Part shown: positions 1-6,899 of the stretch, piece after piece
Layout: each line of letters begins with the position of its first letter
Position numbering within the stretch: position 1 is the stretch's first letter
NCBI GenBank assembly: GCA_965659845.1
Contig: CBFHXS010000099.1
Span: 1-9,084, forward strand
DNA from: Brumimicrobium sp965659845
GTDB taxonomy: Bacteria; Bacteroidota; Bacteroidia; Flavobacteriales_D; Crocinitomicaceae
Direction: 5' to 3'
Length of the DNA: 9,084 nt
The notes under the pieces: generated by a model
What the model was told of the DNA's origin: nothing
Databases searched by the model: none
The model's input: the letters and a program-made list of their open reading frames with translations, nothing else
Made by a program: the position numbers and the translations under genes

Positions 1-1
1 A

Positions 2-301
2 CCACTTAGTGGAGATGCATCGAAATTTGAAAAAGGTATAGCTATTCAATATGATGGAATTATTCATAAGGATGGCATTGAACACATTGACGAATGGAAA
101 GAAGACAAGTTTGCCAGTAAACCAGCAGATTTCACTTCACCACGAGAAAATGTTATCACTTGTTTCAAGGCAGATGAAAAAGTACCGATGGGGCTTATCT
201 TTAAAGCTCGTGAATTGTTAGGAGATAACAATTTCAACACAATCGGTTATTATGCACAAGAAAGAGGAAATAAAAACGGATACAATATACGTCAACAGTA
301 A
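2..301 (+). CDS. C-terminal part (99 residues) of an unidentified protein, possibly ExbD-like
   Basis: An open frame enters from the left edge and stops at TAA 299-301; the true start lies outside the window. The fragment is hydrophilic, with no membrane segment. The stretch around VITCFKADEKVPMGLIFKAR (about fragment residues 53-72), followed by a glycine/asparagine turn and NTIGYYA, resembles the periplasmic end of ExbD/TolR proteins, where an 'AD..vpyg.v..v.d.....g...igl.t' pattern is usual. The earlier 'IQYDGIIHKDGIEHIDEW' could match the 'v..dG.i..ng..i....L' strand of the same domain. ExbD works with ExbB to energise TonB-dependent transport in the inner membrane. This is a resemblance judged by eye, not a firm identification, and the diagnostic N-terminal membrane helix is not visible. 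The tail ERGNKNGYNIRQQ is polar. A strong hairpin terminator follows at 341-378. The reading frame itself is well supported; the function is not. Confidence 0.6.
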   Translation, partial: PLSGDASKFEKGIAIQYDGIIHKDGIEHIDEWKEDKFASKPADFTSPRENVITCFKADEKVPMGLIFKARELLGDNNFNTIGYYAQERGNKNGYNIRQQ

Positions 302-1162
302 TTAAGATGTAGTTCGTTTTCTAAAGAACTTATAATAGATCAGTCCCATCAGCAGCAATGTTGATGGGATTGTTATTTCAGGTAATACTGTTTCCATCCA
401 TTCTGGGAAACTAGCGGTTGACAACCACCATACATTTACAATATTATTCAATGCATGTAAAATGGCACCTAACCAAACGGAACCGCTGTAATAAAAGATC
501 AATCCTAATGCAATTCCAAAAGAAAATAATGGTATAAACTGCAAATAATTGAAATGGAGTATAGCAAAGATAAAAGAGCTGCCGATCAAACTTAACCAAA
601 ACTGATTAGTAGTACTCAACATATGCCCCATGAGCAGTCTTCGAAACGCAAATTCTTCGGCGATTCCTGTCAATAAGCCAATGGTTAATGCACCCATAAG
701 AAAAGACAAATCATTGGTCTCTCCCAATAGATTAGATAACTGTTGATCCGATACCATCTTTTGCTGCTCCAGAGCTTGATAGACTCCAATTTCTTCAGTT
801 ATACAATTATTGACCTCACTAAAAAAAGGCAACAACAATAATACAGAGATAAAAAGCAATATAGACCATATGACTTCCTTGATAGACCATGAATTCAGCA
901 TAAAATTCTTAGGTCCCCAGAATACAAATACAAGACCGGGTATCAACATAAAACCAGCTTGAAAGGGAACAAAGTTCATCATCATAAACTGAACTGGATA
1001 CATATCTTGTAACACTTGTACATCATTTAAAGGCATTTGTGGATAGAGAACGCTACAAACTGAAACTATTAGCACAGATAGAATAAAAAAAGAAACTGCA
1101 CCCATCAGAATGAGCACAACTAATTGACCAAATGGGGAAAACTTTTGAAACCGCTCCTTCAT
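302..1162 (-). CDS. CPBP-family intramembrane metalloprotease (CAAX protease / bacteriocin-processing type)
   Basis: This 286-residue protein is strongly hydrophobic, with about eight likely membrane helices (for example residues 14-38, 68-82, 97-113, 155-167, 188-205, 211-225). It has all three CPBP (Abi/Rce1) signatures. EExxxR is E169-E170-x3-R174 within AEEFAFRRLLMGH. FxxxH is F199-H203. HxxxN is H236-N240 within HALNN. In Rce1-type enzymes these glutamates and histidines form the catalytic site inside the membrane, so an active enzyme is plausible. The substrate cannot be told from sequence. The gene is last in the rod-shape operon: its ATG overlaps the rodA stop by one base, and a perfect Shine-Dalgarno sequence lies seven bases upstream. 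Its stop directly abuts that of the convergent left-edge gene, and its last codons double as that gene's terminator. Family assignment is firm; a role in wall growth is inference from position only. Confidence 0.9.
   Translation of the reverse strand: MKERFQKFSPFGQLVVLILMGAVSFFILSVLIVSVCSVLYPQMPLNDVQVLQDMYPVQFMMMNFVPFQAGFMLIPGLVFVFWGPKNFMLNSWSIKEVIWSILLFISVLLLLPFFSEVNNCITEEIGVYQALEQQKMVSDQQLSNLLGETNDLSFLMGALTIGLLTGIAEEFAFRRLLMGHMLSTTNQFWLSLIGSSFIFAILHFNYLQFIPLFSFGIALGLIFYYSGSVWLGAILHALNNIVNVWWLSTASFPEWMETVLPEITIPSTLLLMGLIYYKFFRKRTTS
341..378 (+). terminator. Intrinsic terminator of the left-edge plus-strand gene, inside the opposing CPBP gene
   Basis: Bases 341-354 pair with 359-372 in a 14-bp stem around a GCAA (GNRA) tetraloop at 355-358. 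Eight consecutive Watson-Crick pairs at 344-351/362-369 form its core. Two positions, 343/370 and 352/361, are G·U pairs. The tail TTATTT (373-378) follows at once. The hairpin sits 39 bases past the stop at 299-301. The two wobble positions pair only in the plus-strand RNA; in the minus transcript they become A·C mismatches and no U tract follows, so the element is oriented for the plus strand. It overlaps the last codons of the CPBP gene. Confidence 0.75.
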
Positions 1163-2562
1163 TATAAAACCTCCTTTCGTTGACTATCCAGTTTTAATAA
1201 AATAAACATCATCATAATAAATGACATCATTGAAGAACCTCCATAACTGAAGAAAGGAAGCGGTATACCAATTACTGGGATAATCCCAATATTCATTCCT
1301 ACATTAATTGAAAAATGATAGAAAACGATGGTCATCACAGCATAGGCGTAAACCCGCGCAAACCTACTTTTTTGGCGTTCTGCTATAATCACAAGCCGGA
1401 CGAGCAAGGTCGAAAACAAACCAACCAAAACAAAAGACCCTAAAAAGCCCCATTCTTCAGCATAAACTGAGAATATGAAATCCGTTTCACTCTCAGGTAC
1501 GTGTTGAGAACGAGGACTTGCCAATAATGCCTCTTGATAACCTGCTCCAGAGAAACCTCCAGAACCTACAGCTGCAAGTGCTCGATTTCTATTATAATCC
1601 TTGCCATCCTTATCTTCTATCTTCCCTAACCAAAGATCTATCCTGTCTTTTTGATGCGATTGAAGGACGTTCAAATACCCGTATGAGATTATTCCTACGA
1701 ATCCTACTGAAGACAGATATACAATCAAAGTTATAGAAGCCAAACGTCTTTTGATACGCTGCGAAGCAAAATATCGAATGAGCAAAAAAGTAGCTAAAGA
1801 CAAAATGGTAAGTATGGCAATTAGCAACGCCCATCCAGGAACATCAAAACCGGGCAAAAATGCAAATTGGTGAATAGACTCTGTAAAGTAAAGCGTAATG
1901 ATTGAGAAGAAAACAACCACAAAAAGCACAGGGATAAAATGAACTCCTACCCAAGTTTGTTTGAATCGGAACCCCAGCAAATTATTAAAAACAAATAAAA
2001 TGATAGGGTCAAAAGTGATACCTTCCCTATACATTACAAAGAAAAAGGCTGTAAATACTAAAAATGTTCCCGTATCATTTTGCAGAAGCACTAACGCCAT
2101 CGTCATCAACACTAGACCTATCACATAAAACGCTGTCTTTCGCGAAACCTGCTTCGCCCTTCCTTGTGCAATAAGATATGCTATCATCAAGGAAGTCGTT
2201 AATTTTGAAAACTCTGACGGCTGAATACCGAAAGGACCAACTCCGAGCCAGGATCGAGCACCATTAATTGGTTTAGTAAACAGAACGGCAATCAAAAGAA
2301 ACAATACTACAACAAACGCAACAGGTGTGAGTTTTCTTATATAATCAGCATCAATTAAAGCCGCTATAACACCCATGAAAATCCCTACTCCAATCCACAT
2401 TACCTGTTTTCCATAAAGTGTTCCGAAATCGAACAGAAAAGGGCGTTCAGGGTTATATGCAGCCGAATAAAGGTTGGTAACACCCATAATCAGAAGAAGA
2501 GCAATTATCAAAGTTGTTCCCCAGTCCCACTGTTCCTTTTTAGTTAAACTTCTTTCACTCAT
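1162..2562 (-). CDS. rodA: Rod shape-determining peptidoglycan glycosyltransferase RodA (SEDS family)
   Basis: RodA polymerises lipid II into glycan strands in the inner membrane together with PBP2, encoded just upstream. The 466-residue protein is polytopic, with the first helix at about residues 15-33. SEDS hallmarks are present: GARSWLGVGPFGIQPSEFSK (101-120), whose E117 matches a conserved glutamate; NDTGT at 162-166; VPESETDFIFSVYAEEWG (355-372), whose D361 matches the essential extracellular aspartate of SEDS polymerases; and GIPLPFFSYGGSSM (432-445). It is roughly 90 residues longer than E. coli RodA. Most of the extra length lies at about 180-325, between the NDTGT segment and the catalytic loop, and looks like added hydrophobic segments plus a charged stretch (KIEDKDGKDYNRNR). 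The ATG overlaps the end of mrdA by eight bases (ATGAGTGA), and the 3' end overlaps the CPBP start by one. RodA is preferred over FtsW because of the mreBCD-PBP2 context. Confidence 0.95.
   Translation of the reverse strand: MSERSLTKKEQWDWGTTLIIALLLIMGVTNLYSAAYNPERPFLFDFGTLYGKQVMWIGVGIFMGVIAALIDADYIRKLTPVAFVVVLFLLIAVLFTKPINGARSWLGVGPFGIQPSEFSKLTTSLMIAYLIAQGRAKQVSRKTAFYVIGLVLMTMALVLLQNDTGTFLVFTAFFFVMYREGITFDPIILFVFNNLLGFRFKQTWVGVHFIPVLFVVVFFSIITLYFTESIHQFAFLPGFDVPGWALLIAILTILSLATFLLIRYFASQRIKRRLASITLIVYLSSVGFVGIISYGYLNVLQSHQKDRIDLWLGKIEDKDGKDYNRNRALAAVGSGGFSGAGYQEALLASPRSQHVPESETDFIFSVYAEEWGFLGSFVLVGLFSTLLVRLVIIAERQKSRFARVYAYAVMTIVFYHFSINVGMNIGIIPVIGIPLPFFSYGGSSMMSFIMMMFILLKLDSQRKEVL
1170..1177 (-). 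promoter_or_regulatory. Perfect Shine-Dalgarno sequence for the CPBP gene, inside rodA
   Basis: On the minus strand AAAGGAGG is followed by TTTTATA and then the CPBP ATG, giving a seven-base spacing. It forms part of the RodA codons for K-E-V near its end (AAG GAG GTT). None of the other minus-strand starts here has a comparable motif; upstream of mreB, mreC, mreD and the globin no purine-rich anti-SD match is seen. Bacteroidota rarely rely on Shine-Dalgarno pairing, so function is uncertain even though the match and spacing are ideal. Confidence 0.55.
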
Positions 2563-4429
2563 GGATAAGATCCGCTTCTAAAATTCTTTTTTCTTTTAAT
2601 TTACTCTCCTCGCTAATTTCTCCTCTTAGATATTTCTCAATCATAAGACTAGCGATTGGAGCTGCCCAAGTACCACCAAAACCAGCATTTTCAACAAAAA
2701 CTGCTATTGCTATCTTCGGATTATCATACGGGGCATAAGCCATGAAAACAGAATGGTCCTCTCCATGAGGGTTTTGTGCCGTACCCGTTTTACCTGCCAC
2801 AACTATATCGTGAATTCTCGCGCGCCTTGCCGTACCGCCAGATTCGTTCACCACTCTTCGCATACCTTCAAGCACACAATCATAGTGTTTCGGATCTATT
2901 TTAGTGTATTTCTTTTCAGTGAAACGTGGAAGGGGACCTTTGTCACCTATACTTCTAACAAAGTGAGGCTCATAGTAGTATCCTTTATTCGCCATAATAG
3001 CCGCAAGATTTGCCATCTGCAAAGGCGTCAACTTCACTTCTCCTTGTCCAATACTATTTGAACGTATCGTTGAGAAGGCCCATCTATATTCACCGTACCA
3101 ACGATTGTAATAAGCAACATTCGGAATTACTCCCCCTCGAAGACCAAAGATGTCGGTTTCTGGACGCTCTCCTAAACCAAAACTATGCATATAATCTTCC
3201 CAAACCTCGAGTCCGATTGCTGCATCTTTATAAAAATTATCGTCCTTGCCTTGCTGAATAATACGTTTTACTTCATAGTAGAAATAAGGATTACAACTAA
3301 ATTGAATTGCTTGCGATACCGATTGAGCATTTGGATGATTATGACACCCCACTAACGCCTTATTACAAGGAAAACCTGTATCCTCACTAATAACACCTTC
3401 TTCCAATCCAACTAACGCTTGAACCGTCTTCAAAATAGATCCTGGAGGATATTCAGCTGCCAAAGGCCTTGGGAAAAATGGCTGTAGTGAATCCTTGTAT
3501 AGCTTCATGTAATTTTTTCGGATATTTCTAGCTCCGACCATCAAATTCGGATCGTAATTGGGTGCGCTAACCAAAGCTAAAATCTCACCAGAGGATGGTT
3601 CTATGGCTACTATTGAACCTAGTTTATTCTTCATCAACTCTTCTCCATAAGCTTGAATCACCATATCAACACCTAAATGAAGGGGAGGTCCCTGCATAGC
3701 ATTGGTATCCAATTTACCGTCAGCAAAATTATCCACCTCTCTACCCCTCGCTGAAGTAAGAATCATGTGAACACCTTTCTGTCCTCTCAGTTCTTTCTCG
3801 TAATACTTTTCTAGACCAGAACGACCAATAAAATCTCCAACACTATAAAAATTTCGGTCTGCATTTAACTCGTGCGGGCGAATTTCATTTAAATAGCCAA
3901 ATATATTTGCGCCATGAGGATAAGGATAATTTCTCATACTTGTAGGCTCTTCGTAGAACCCTGAAAAATTAGTGAGTTCAACAGCAATTTTAGCTACCTC
4001 ATCTGCAGAAAGTTCACTTAAAAAAGAGTATGGCAAATAACTCCGGTAATCATTTACAATCGTATCATTACCCGTATACTTACTTCGAGTCTTTCGATCT
4101 AAACTTTTGCGAATAGCCTTGAATCTCTTACGAATGGAATCCTTAGATATTCCAATTAGTTTTGAAAATGCCGCTGTGTCGAGATCTTCAATCTCGTCTT
4201 CCACGAACATTAGGTTATAATACGTTTTGTTAGAAACAACCTTCTTACCGTTCCGATCGTAAAGAATCCCACGTGGTGGTTTAATATCAACTTTTCTCTT
4301 AGCTACTTCTCCCGCACGCTCAATCCATTTATCATCCACCACCTGCATATAGAACAATCGGGCACTAAAGATAATACCCACTGCTACAAACATTATTAGG
4401 AAAACTAAACGACGACTATCGAGATTCAT
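2555..4429 (-). CDS. mrdA: Penicillin-binding protein 2, class B peptidoglycan DD-transpeptidase
   Basis: PBP2 crosslinks the glycan strands made by RodA during side-wall growth. The 624-residue protein has a short N-terminal tail, one membrane anchor (about residues 8-29) and a periplasmic body. The pedestal region includes PPRGILYDRNG (51-61) and IGRSGLEKYYEKELRG (201-216). The transpeptidase domain starts near 270 with SIVAIEPSSGEILALVSAPNYDPN. All active-site motifs are intact: SxxK is S331-I-L-K334 in YPPGSILK, SxN is S378-C-N380, and KTG is K547-T-G549 in VAGKTGTAQ. SIGQGEVKLTPLQMANL (459-475) is also typical. A cysteine/histidine cluster (C355, C362, H363, H365) lies between SxxK and SxN and could bind a metal. 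It overlaps mreD by four bases at its start and rodA by eight at its end. The SxxK and KTG motifs, together with the rodA/mreBCD neighbours, make PBP2 rather than FtsI the clear choice. Confidence 0.96.
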   Translation of the reverse strand: MNLDSRRLVFLIMFVAVGIIFSARLFYMQVVDDKWIERAGEVAKRKVDIKPPRGILYDRNGKKVVSNKTYYNLMFVEDEIEDLDTAAFSKLIGISKDSIRKRFKAIRKSLDRKTRSKYTGNDTIVNDYRSYLPYSFLSELSADEVAKIAVELTNFSGFYEEPTSMRNYPYPHGANIFGYLNEIRPHELNADRNFYSVGDFIGRSGLEKYYEKELRGQKGVHMILTSARGREVDNFADGKLDTNAMQGPPLHLGVDMVIQAYGEELMKNKLGSIVAIEPSSGEILALVSAPNYDPNLMVGARNIRKNYMKLYKDSLQPFFPRPLAAEYPPGSILKTVQALVGLEEGVISEDTGFPCNKALVGCHNHPNAQSVSQAIQFSCNPYFYYEVKRIIQQGKDDNFYKDAAIGLEVWEDYMHSFGLGERPETDIFGLRGGVIPNVAYYNRWYGEYRWAFSTIRSNSIGQGEVKLTPLQMANLAAIMANKGYYYEPHFVRSIGDKGPLPRFTEKKYTKIDPKHYDCVLEGMRRVVNESGGTARRARIHDIVVAGKTGTAQNPHGEDHSVFMAYAPYDNPKIAIAVFVENAGFGGTWAAPIASLMIEKYLRGEISEESKLKEKRILEADLIHE

Positions 4430-4941
4430 ACTTTCTGAGGCTTTTTAAAGAAAAGTACCTGTATTACTATAAAAATAATGAAAGTTACAACAGCACTCAA
4501 AACTGAGCTTTGAATAATCTTTGGGAAAGCTGACCATTTGAAATACTCCAAAAGGAAAAACCAAATATGATGAATAATTATAGCCGACCCTGTAACTTGA
4601 AAGAACCATTTCACTCCCCACTCACCCATGGTTGGTTCGCGCAAGGAATCATAACCATCACGAGGAGAAAACAATCGAAACAACTCAGGCCTTAAATACG
4701 CAACTAAAACCGCTGCGCTTGTATGCAGTCCAAACGTGTTCATAAAAAAGTCAACACCTATCCCTGTAAGAAAGGCTAGAAGCATTAGAACAACTGGTCT
4801 TGTATCAAAAGGAAGCATTAAAATGAACAAGGGGTAAACCATAGGGTGAATTCCAAAGCCAAATTCAAGTTGACCAAAAATCAACCCTTGAGCAAGGATA
4901 AAAATCACCATTCTTAGAATATGTTTCGATAGACTAGTCAT
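4426..4941 (-). CDS. mreD: Rod shape-determining membrane protein MreD
   Basis: This 171-residue protein is almost entirely membrane-embedded, with likely helices at about 8-26, 33-47, 49-70, 73-88, 114-132 and 145-166. The recognisable core is the helix pair with GIGVDFFMNTFGLHTSAA (60-77) and the following LRPE. The 'G..xD......G.h....L....R' pattern with an aspartate (D64) in a helix is the most constant feature of MreD. MreD binds MreC and helps link cytoplasmic MreB filaments to the periplasmic wall enzymes; it has no known catalysis. Sequence conservation in this family is weak, so the assignment also rests on its position between mreC and mrdA. Length is normal for the family. It overlaps mreC by one base (TAATG) and mrdA by four (ATGA), consistent with coupled translation. 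Confidence 0.9.
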   Translation of the reverse strand: MTSLSKHILRMVIFILAQGLIFGQLEFGFGIHPMVYPLFILMLPFDTRPVVLMLLAFLTGIGVDFFMNTFGLHTSAAVLVAYLRPELFRLFSPRDGYDSLREPTMGEWGVKWFFQVTGSAIIIHHIWFFLLEYFKWSAFPKIIQSSVLSAVVTFIIFIVIQVLFFKKPQKV

Positions 4942-5771
4942 TACAATCCGTCTATATTACTTTGCAATTCGTCTAACTCCTCCTGAAAAATATTTTTGAT
5001 AACATAAACATATCTCAATTTTCTCATATCCTGACTAAGTCGTACCGTAATGTCCCACATAGGTTTTCCTTCAATAGGTTCAAGATTTTCTACTACACCT
5101 ATCTCTTCACCATGCGGGAAATAACCAGCACTTCCTCTAGCAAAAACTCTCGCCCCTTTACTTATTTTAATATCATTAGAAAGTCCTGTAAGACTAACTC
5201 TTCTTGGATCATTCTTAAGATATTTTATCAAACCATGAGCATTTGAGCCCTCTACATATGCACTGAGATTCACTGTAGTAGTTAAGATAGATTGGACCAC
5301 AGCATAATGACTCGAAACATCATATACGATACCTACTACCCCTTCCGGAGAGATCACACCCATCTTCTTCTTTATTCCCTTTTTACTTCCCGCATTGATG
5401 GTGAAATAGTTGTTCTTTCTTGAGAAAGAAGAATTTATTACTGTCGCTGGAATACGAACATAAGACAACTCATTAATAGTATCACGTATGATAGATGTTT
5501 TAGGATCTACGGATATAAAATTCTTAGGGACTTTTTTTGCAAGGAGTGCGTTTTCATCCATTAATTCTCGATTTGCTTCGTCAAGATAAAAGTACTTTGA
5601 CACTTCTCTTTCCCATGAAAGCAATGTTCCCGTTACTCTATTAGAAGTATTAAAGAACTTTGTTCTCGGAAAGGTCATGAAAGAAAAATACGAACCCAGT
5701 GCTATCAATTGCAGCATCACAAAGACCAGAAAAACTCTAAATCTTCGAAGAAATGCAATTAATTTACGCAT
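4941..5771 (-). CDS. mreC: Rod shape-determining protein MreC
   Basis: MreC is a bitopic inner-membrane protein whose periplasmic part self-assembles and activates PBP2. The 276-residue product has a basic N-terminus (RKLIAFLRRFR), one membrane helix at about 13-33, a short helical, coiled-coil-prone segment at about 55-80 (EREVSKYFYLDEANRELMDENALLAKK), and a two-barrel beta domain from about 105 to 262. Family features in the latter include ATVINSSFSRKNNYFTINAGSKKGIKKKMGVISPEGVVGIV (109-149) and the late FPHGEEIGVVENLEP segment (218-232), which matches the usual 'fp.G..iG.V..v' motif. The final 14 residues are acidic. The coiled coil is short, as is common in Bacteroidota. The gene starts 16 bases after mreB and its stop overlaps the mreD ATG. 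No Shine-Dalgarno motif is visible before its ATG. Confidence 0.95.
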   Translation of the reverse strand: MRKLIAFLRRFRVFLVFVMLQLIALGSYFSFMTFPRTKFFNTSNRVTGTLLSWEREVSKYFYLDEANRELMDENALLAKKVPKNFISVDPKTSIIRDTINELSYVRIPATVINSSFSRKNNYFTINAGSKKGIKKKMGVISPEGVVGIVYDVSSHYAVVQSILTTTVNLSAYVEGSNAHGLIKYLKNDPRRVSLTGLSNDIKISKGARVFARGSAGYFPHGEEIGVVENLEPIEGKPMWDITVRLSQDMRKLRYVYVIKNIFQEELDELQSNIDGL

Positions 5772-5787
5772 GAATGATTACGTGTTT

Positions 5788-6813
5788 CTAGTCTCTAATT
5801 AAGAATTGGAATCGATCGATATTCTTGAGAGCAATACTTGTTCCTCTTGCCACAGCTCTTAATGGATCCTCAGCAATATGAACTGGTAATTTTGTTTTCA
5901 AAGAAATACGTTTATCAAGCCCTCTCAGCATTGATCCACCACCAGCTAGGTAAATTCCTGTTTTGTAAATATCCGCAGATAGCTCTGGAGGTGTCATCTC
6001 TAAAGCACTAAGAATAGCCTCCTCTATTTTCGATATAGTCTTATCTAAAGCATGAGCTACTTCGCTATAAGTTACTACAATCTCTTTCGGTATACCTGTC
6101 ATTAAATCTCTTCCTCTAACGGCAAAATCCTCAGGTGGAGTATCTAACTCTGGTAACGCAGCACCAACTTCTATTTTTATTTGCTCTGCTGTTCGCTCAC
6201 CGACGAGAATATTGTGTTGACGACGCATATATTCTTCAATATCATTTGTAAAATCATCTCCAGCAACACGGATTGATTTATCACATACGATTCCTCCAAG
6301 TGCGATTACCGCAATTTCAGAAGTTCCTCCTCCAATATCAATAATCATGTTACCCATAGGCTCTTCAACATCGATACCAATTCCGATCGCTGCAGCCATA
6401 GGTTCATGGATTAAATATACTTCTTTCGCACCAGCATGTTCTGCCGAATCTCTTACCGCTCTTTTCTCTACCTCAGTAATACCAGAAGGTATACAGATAA
6501 CCATTCTCAATGAAGGGTTCACCATGGACTTCCCTTTCTTGATCATCTTGATCATTCCTCGGATCATCTGCTCGGCGCTCTGAAAATCTGCGATTACCCC
6601 ATCTTTTAGCGGACGCACCGTCTCAATCAACTTGTGTGTCTTTCCATGCATTTGTTGTGCCTTCCTTCCTATTGCAACAACTTTTCCTGTCTGGATGTCT
6701 TTTGCTACAATCGAAGGCTCATCCACTACTACTTTGTCGTTCTGGATAATCAAAGTATTCGCAGTCCCTAAATCAATTGCAATCTCCTGCGATAAAAAAT
6801 TAAATAATCCCAT
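5788..6813 (-). CDS. mreB: Actin-like rod shape-determining protein MreB
   Basis: MreB forms ATP-dependent, membrane-bound antiparallel filaments that orient the wall elongation machinery. The 341-residue length is standard. The actin-fold nucleotide motifs are present in order: phosphate 1 loop with D14-LGTANT (14-20); VICIPSGITEVEKRAVRDSAEHAGA (105-129); IHEPMAAAIG with E137, the usual catalytic glutamate; phosphate 2 IIDIGGGTSEIAVI (157-170); GERTAEQIKIEVG (205-217); and the adenosine loop YLAGGGSMLRGLD (288-300). The N-terminus MGLFNFLSQ is hydrophobic and could be the membrane-binding segment. Only one mreB copy is visible here. The ATG at 6811-6813 places the first motif at the normal distance. 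A -7 box candidate and a tandem repeat lie in the 86 bases before it. It ends with TAG, 16 bases before mreC. Confidence 0.98.
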   Translation of the reverse strand: MGLFNFLSQEIAIDLGTANTLIIQNDKVVVDEPSIVAKDIQTGKVVAIGRKAQQMHGKTHKLIETVRPLKDGVIADFQSAEQMIRGMIKMIKKGKSMVNPSLRMVICIPSGITEVEKRAVRDSAEHAGAKEVYLIHEPMAAAIGIGIDVEEPMGNMIIDIGGGTSEIAVIALGGIVCDKSIRVAGDDFTNDIEEYMRRQHNILVGERTAEQIKIEVGAALPELDTPPEDFAVRGRDLMTGIPKEIVVTYSEVAHALDKTISKIEEAILSALEMTPPELSADIYKTGIYLAGGGSMLRGLDKRISLKTKLPVHIAEDPLRAVARGTSIALKNIDRFQFLIRD

Positions 6814-6864
6814 AATTAGTTTGAGCGCTTAGCTGAATAATAGTTTAAGTATAATTATAAATAT

Positions 6865-6872
6865 CAAAATTA
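6865..6872 (-). promoter_or_regulatory. Candidate Bacteroidota -7 box upstream of mreB
   Basis: On the minus strand TAATTTTG matches the TAnnTTTG -7 consensus of Bacteroidota sigma-A promoters exactly. It lies 51 bases before the mreB ATG, predicting a leader of about 45-50 bases. No clear TTG -33 element is found at the usual distance; that position is occupied by the tandem repeat at 6881-6899. It would let the rod operon be transcribed separately from purH. Confidence 0.45.
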
Positions 6873-6880
6873 ACTAACAG

Positions 6881-6899
6881 ATTGTGAATAATTGTGAAT
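6881..6899. repeat. Tandem direct repeat ATTGTGAAT ×2 between purH and mreB
   Basis: ATTGTGAAT occurs at 6881-6889 and again at 6891-6899, a 10-base period (one helical turn). The repeat ends exactly at the purH stop codon and sits directly upstream of the mreB -7 box candidate, over the expected -33 region. The spacing suggests a possible protein-binding site. A chance AT-rich duplication is also possible. Confidence 0.5.

Larger units (their letters stand above)
302..6813 (-). other. Rod-shape (elongasome) operon: mreB-mreC-mreD-mrdA-rodA-CPBP protease
   Basis: Six minus-strand genes run without a break. The mreB-mreC gap is 16 bases. mreC/mreD overlap by 1 base (TAATG), mreD/mrdA by 4 (ATGA), mrdA/rodA by 8 (ATGAGTGA) and rodA/CPBP by 1 (TAATG). 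Such junctions imply a single transcript and probably coupled translation. The only space wide enough for a dedicated promoter is 6814-6899 upstream of mreB, which carries a -7 box candidate. I see no clear terminator between purH and mreB, so readthrough from purH is also possible. I also found no convincing minus-strand terminator just beyond position 302. Confidence 0.85.

Noticed and set aside
1518..1834. Plus- and minus-strand frames of 72-74 codons within rodA
   Set aside because: They are embedded in the extended middle of RodA in other frames; the rodA frame itself is intact throughout.
2753..3261. Two plus-strand frames (102 and 83 codons) opposite mrdA
   Set aside because: Both are antisense to the conserved transpeptidase domain, with no domain content.
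6347..6832. Plus-strand frames of 78 and 66 codons opposite mreB
   Set aside because: They are mirror-frame artefacts of a highly conserved gene with no supporting signals.
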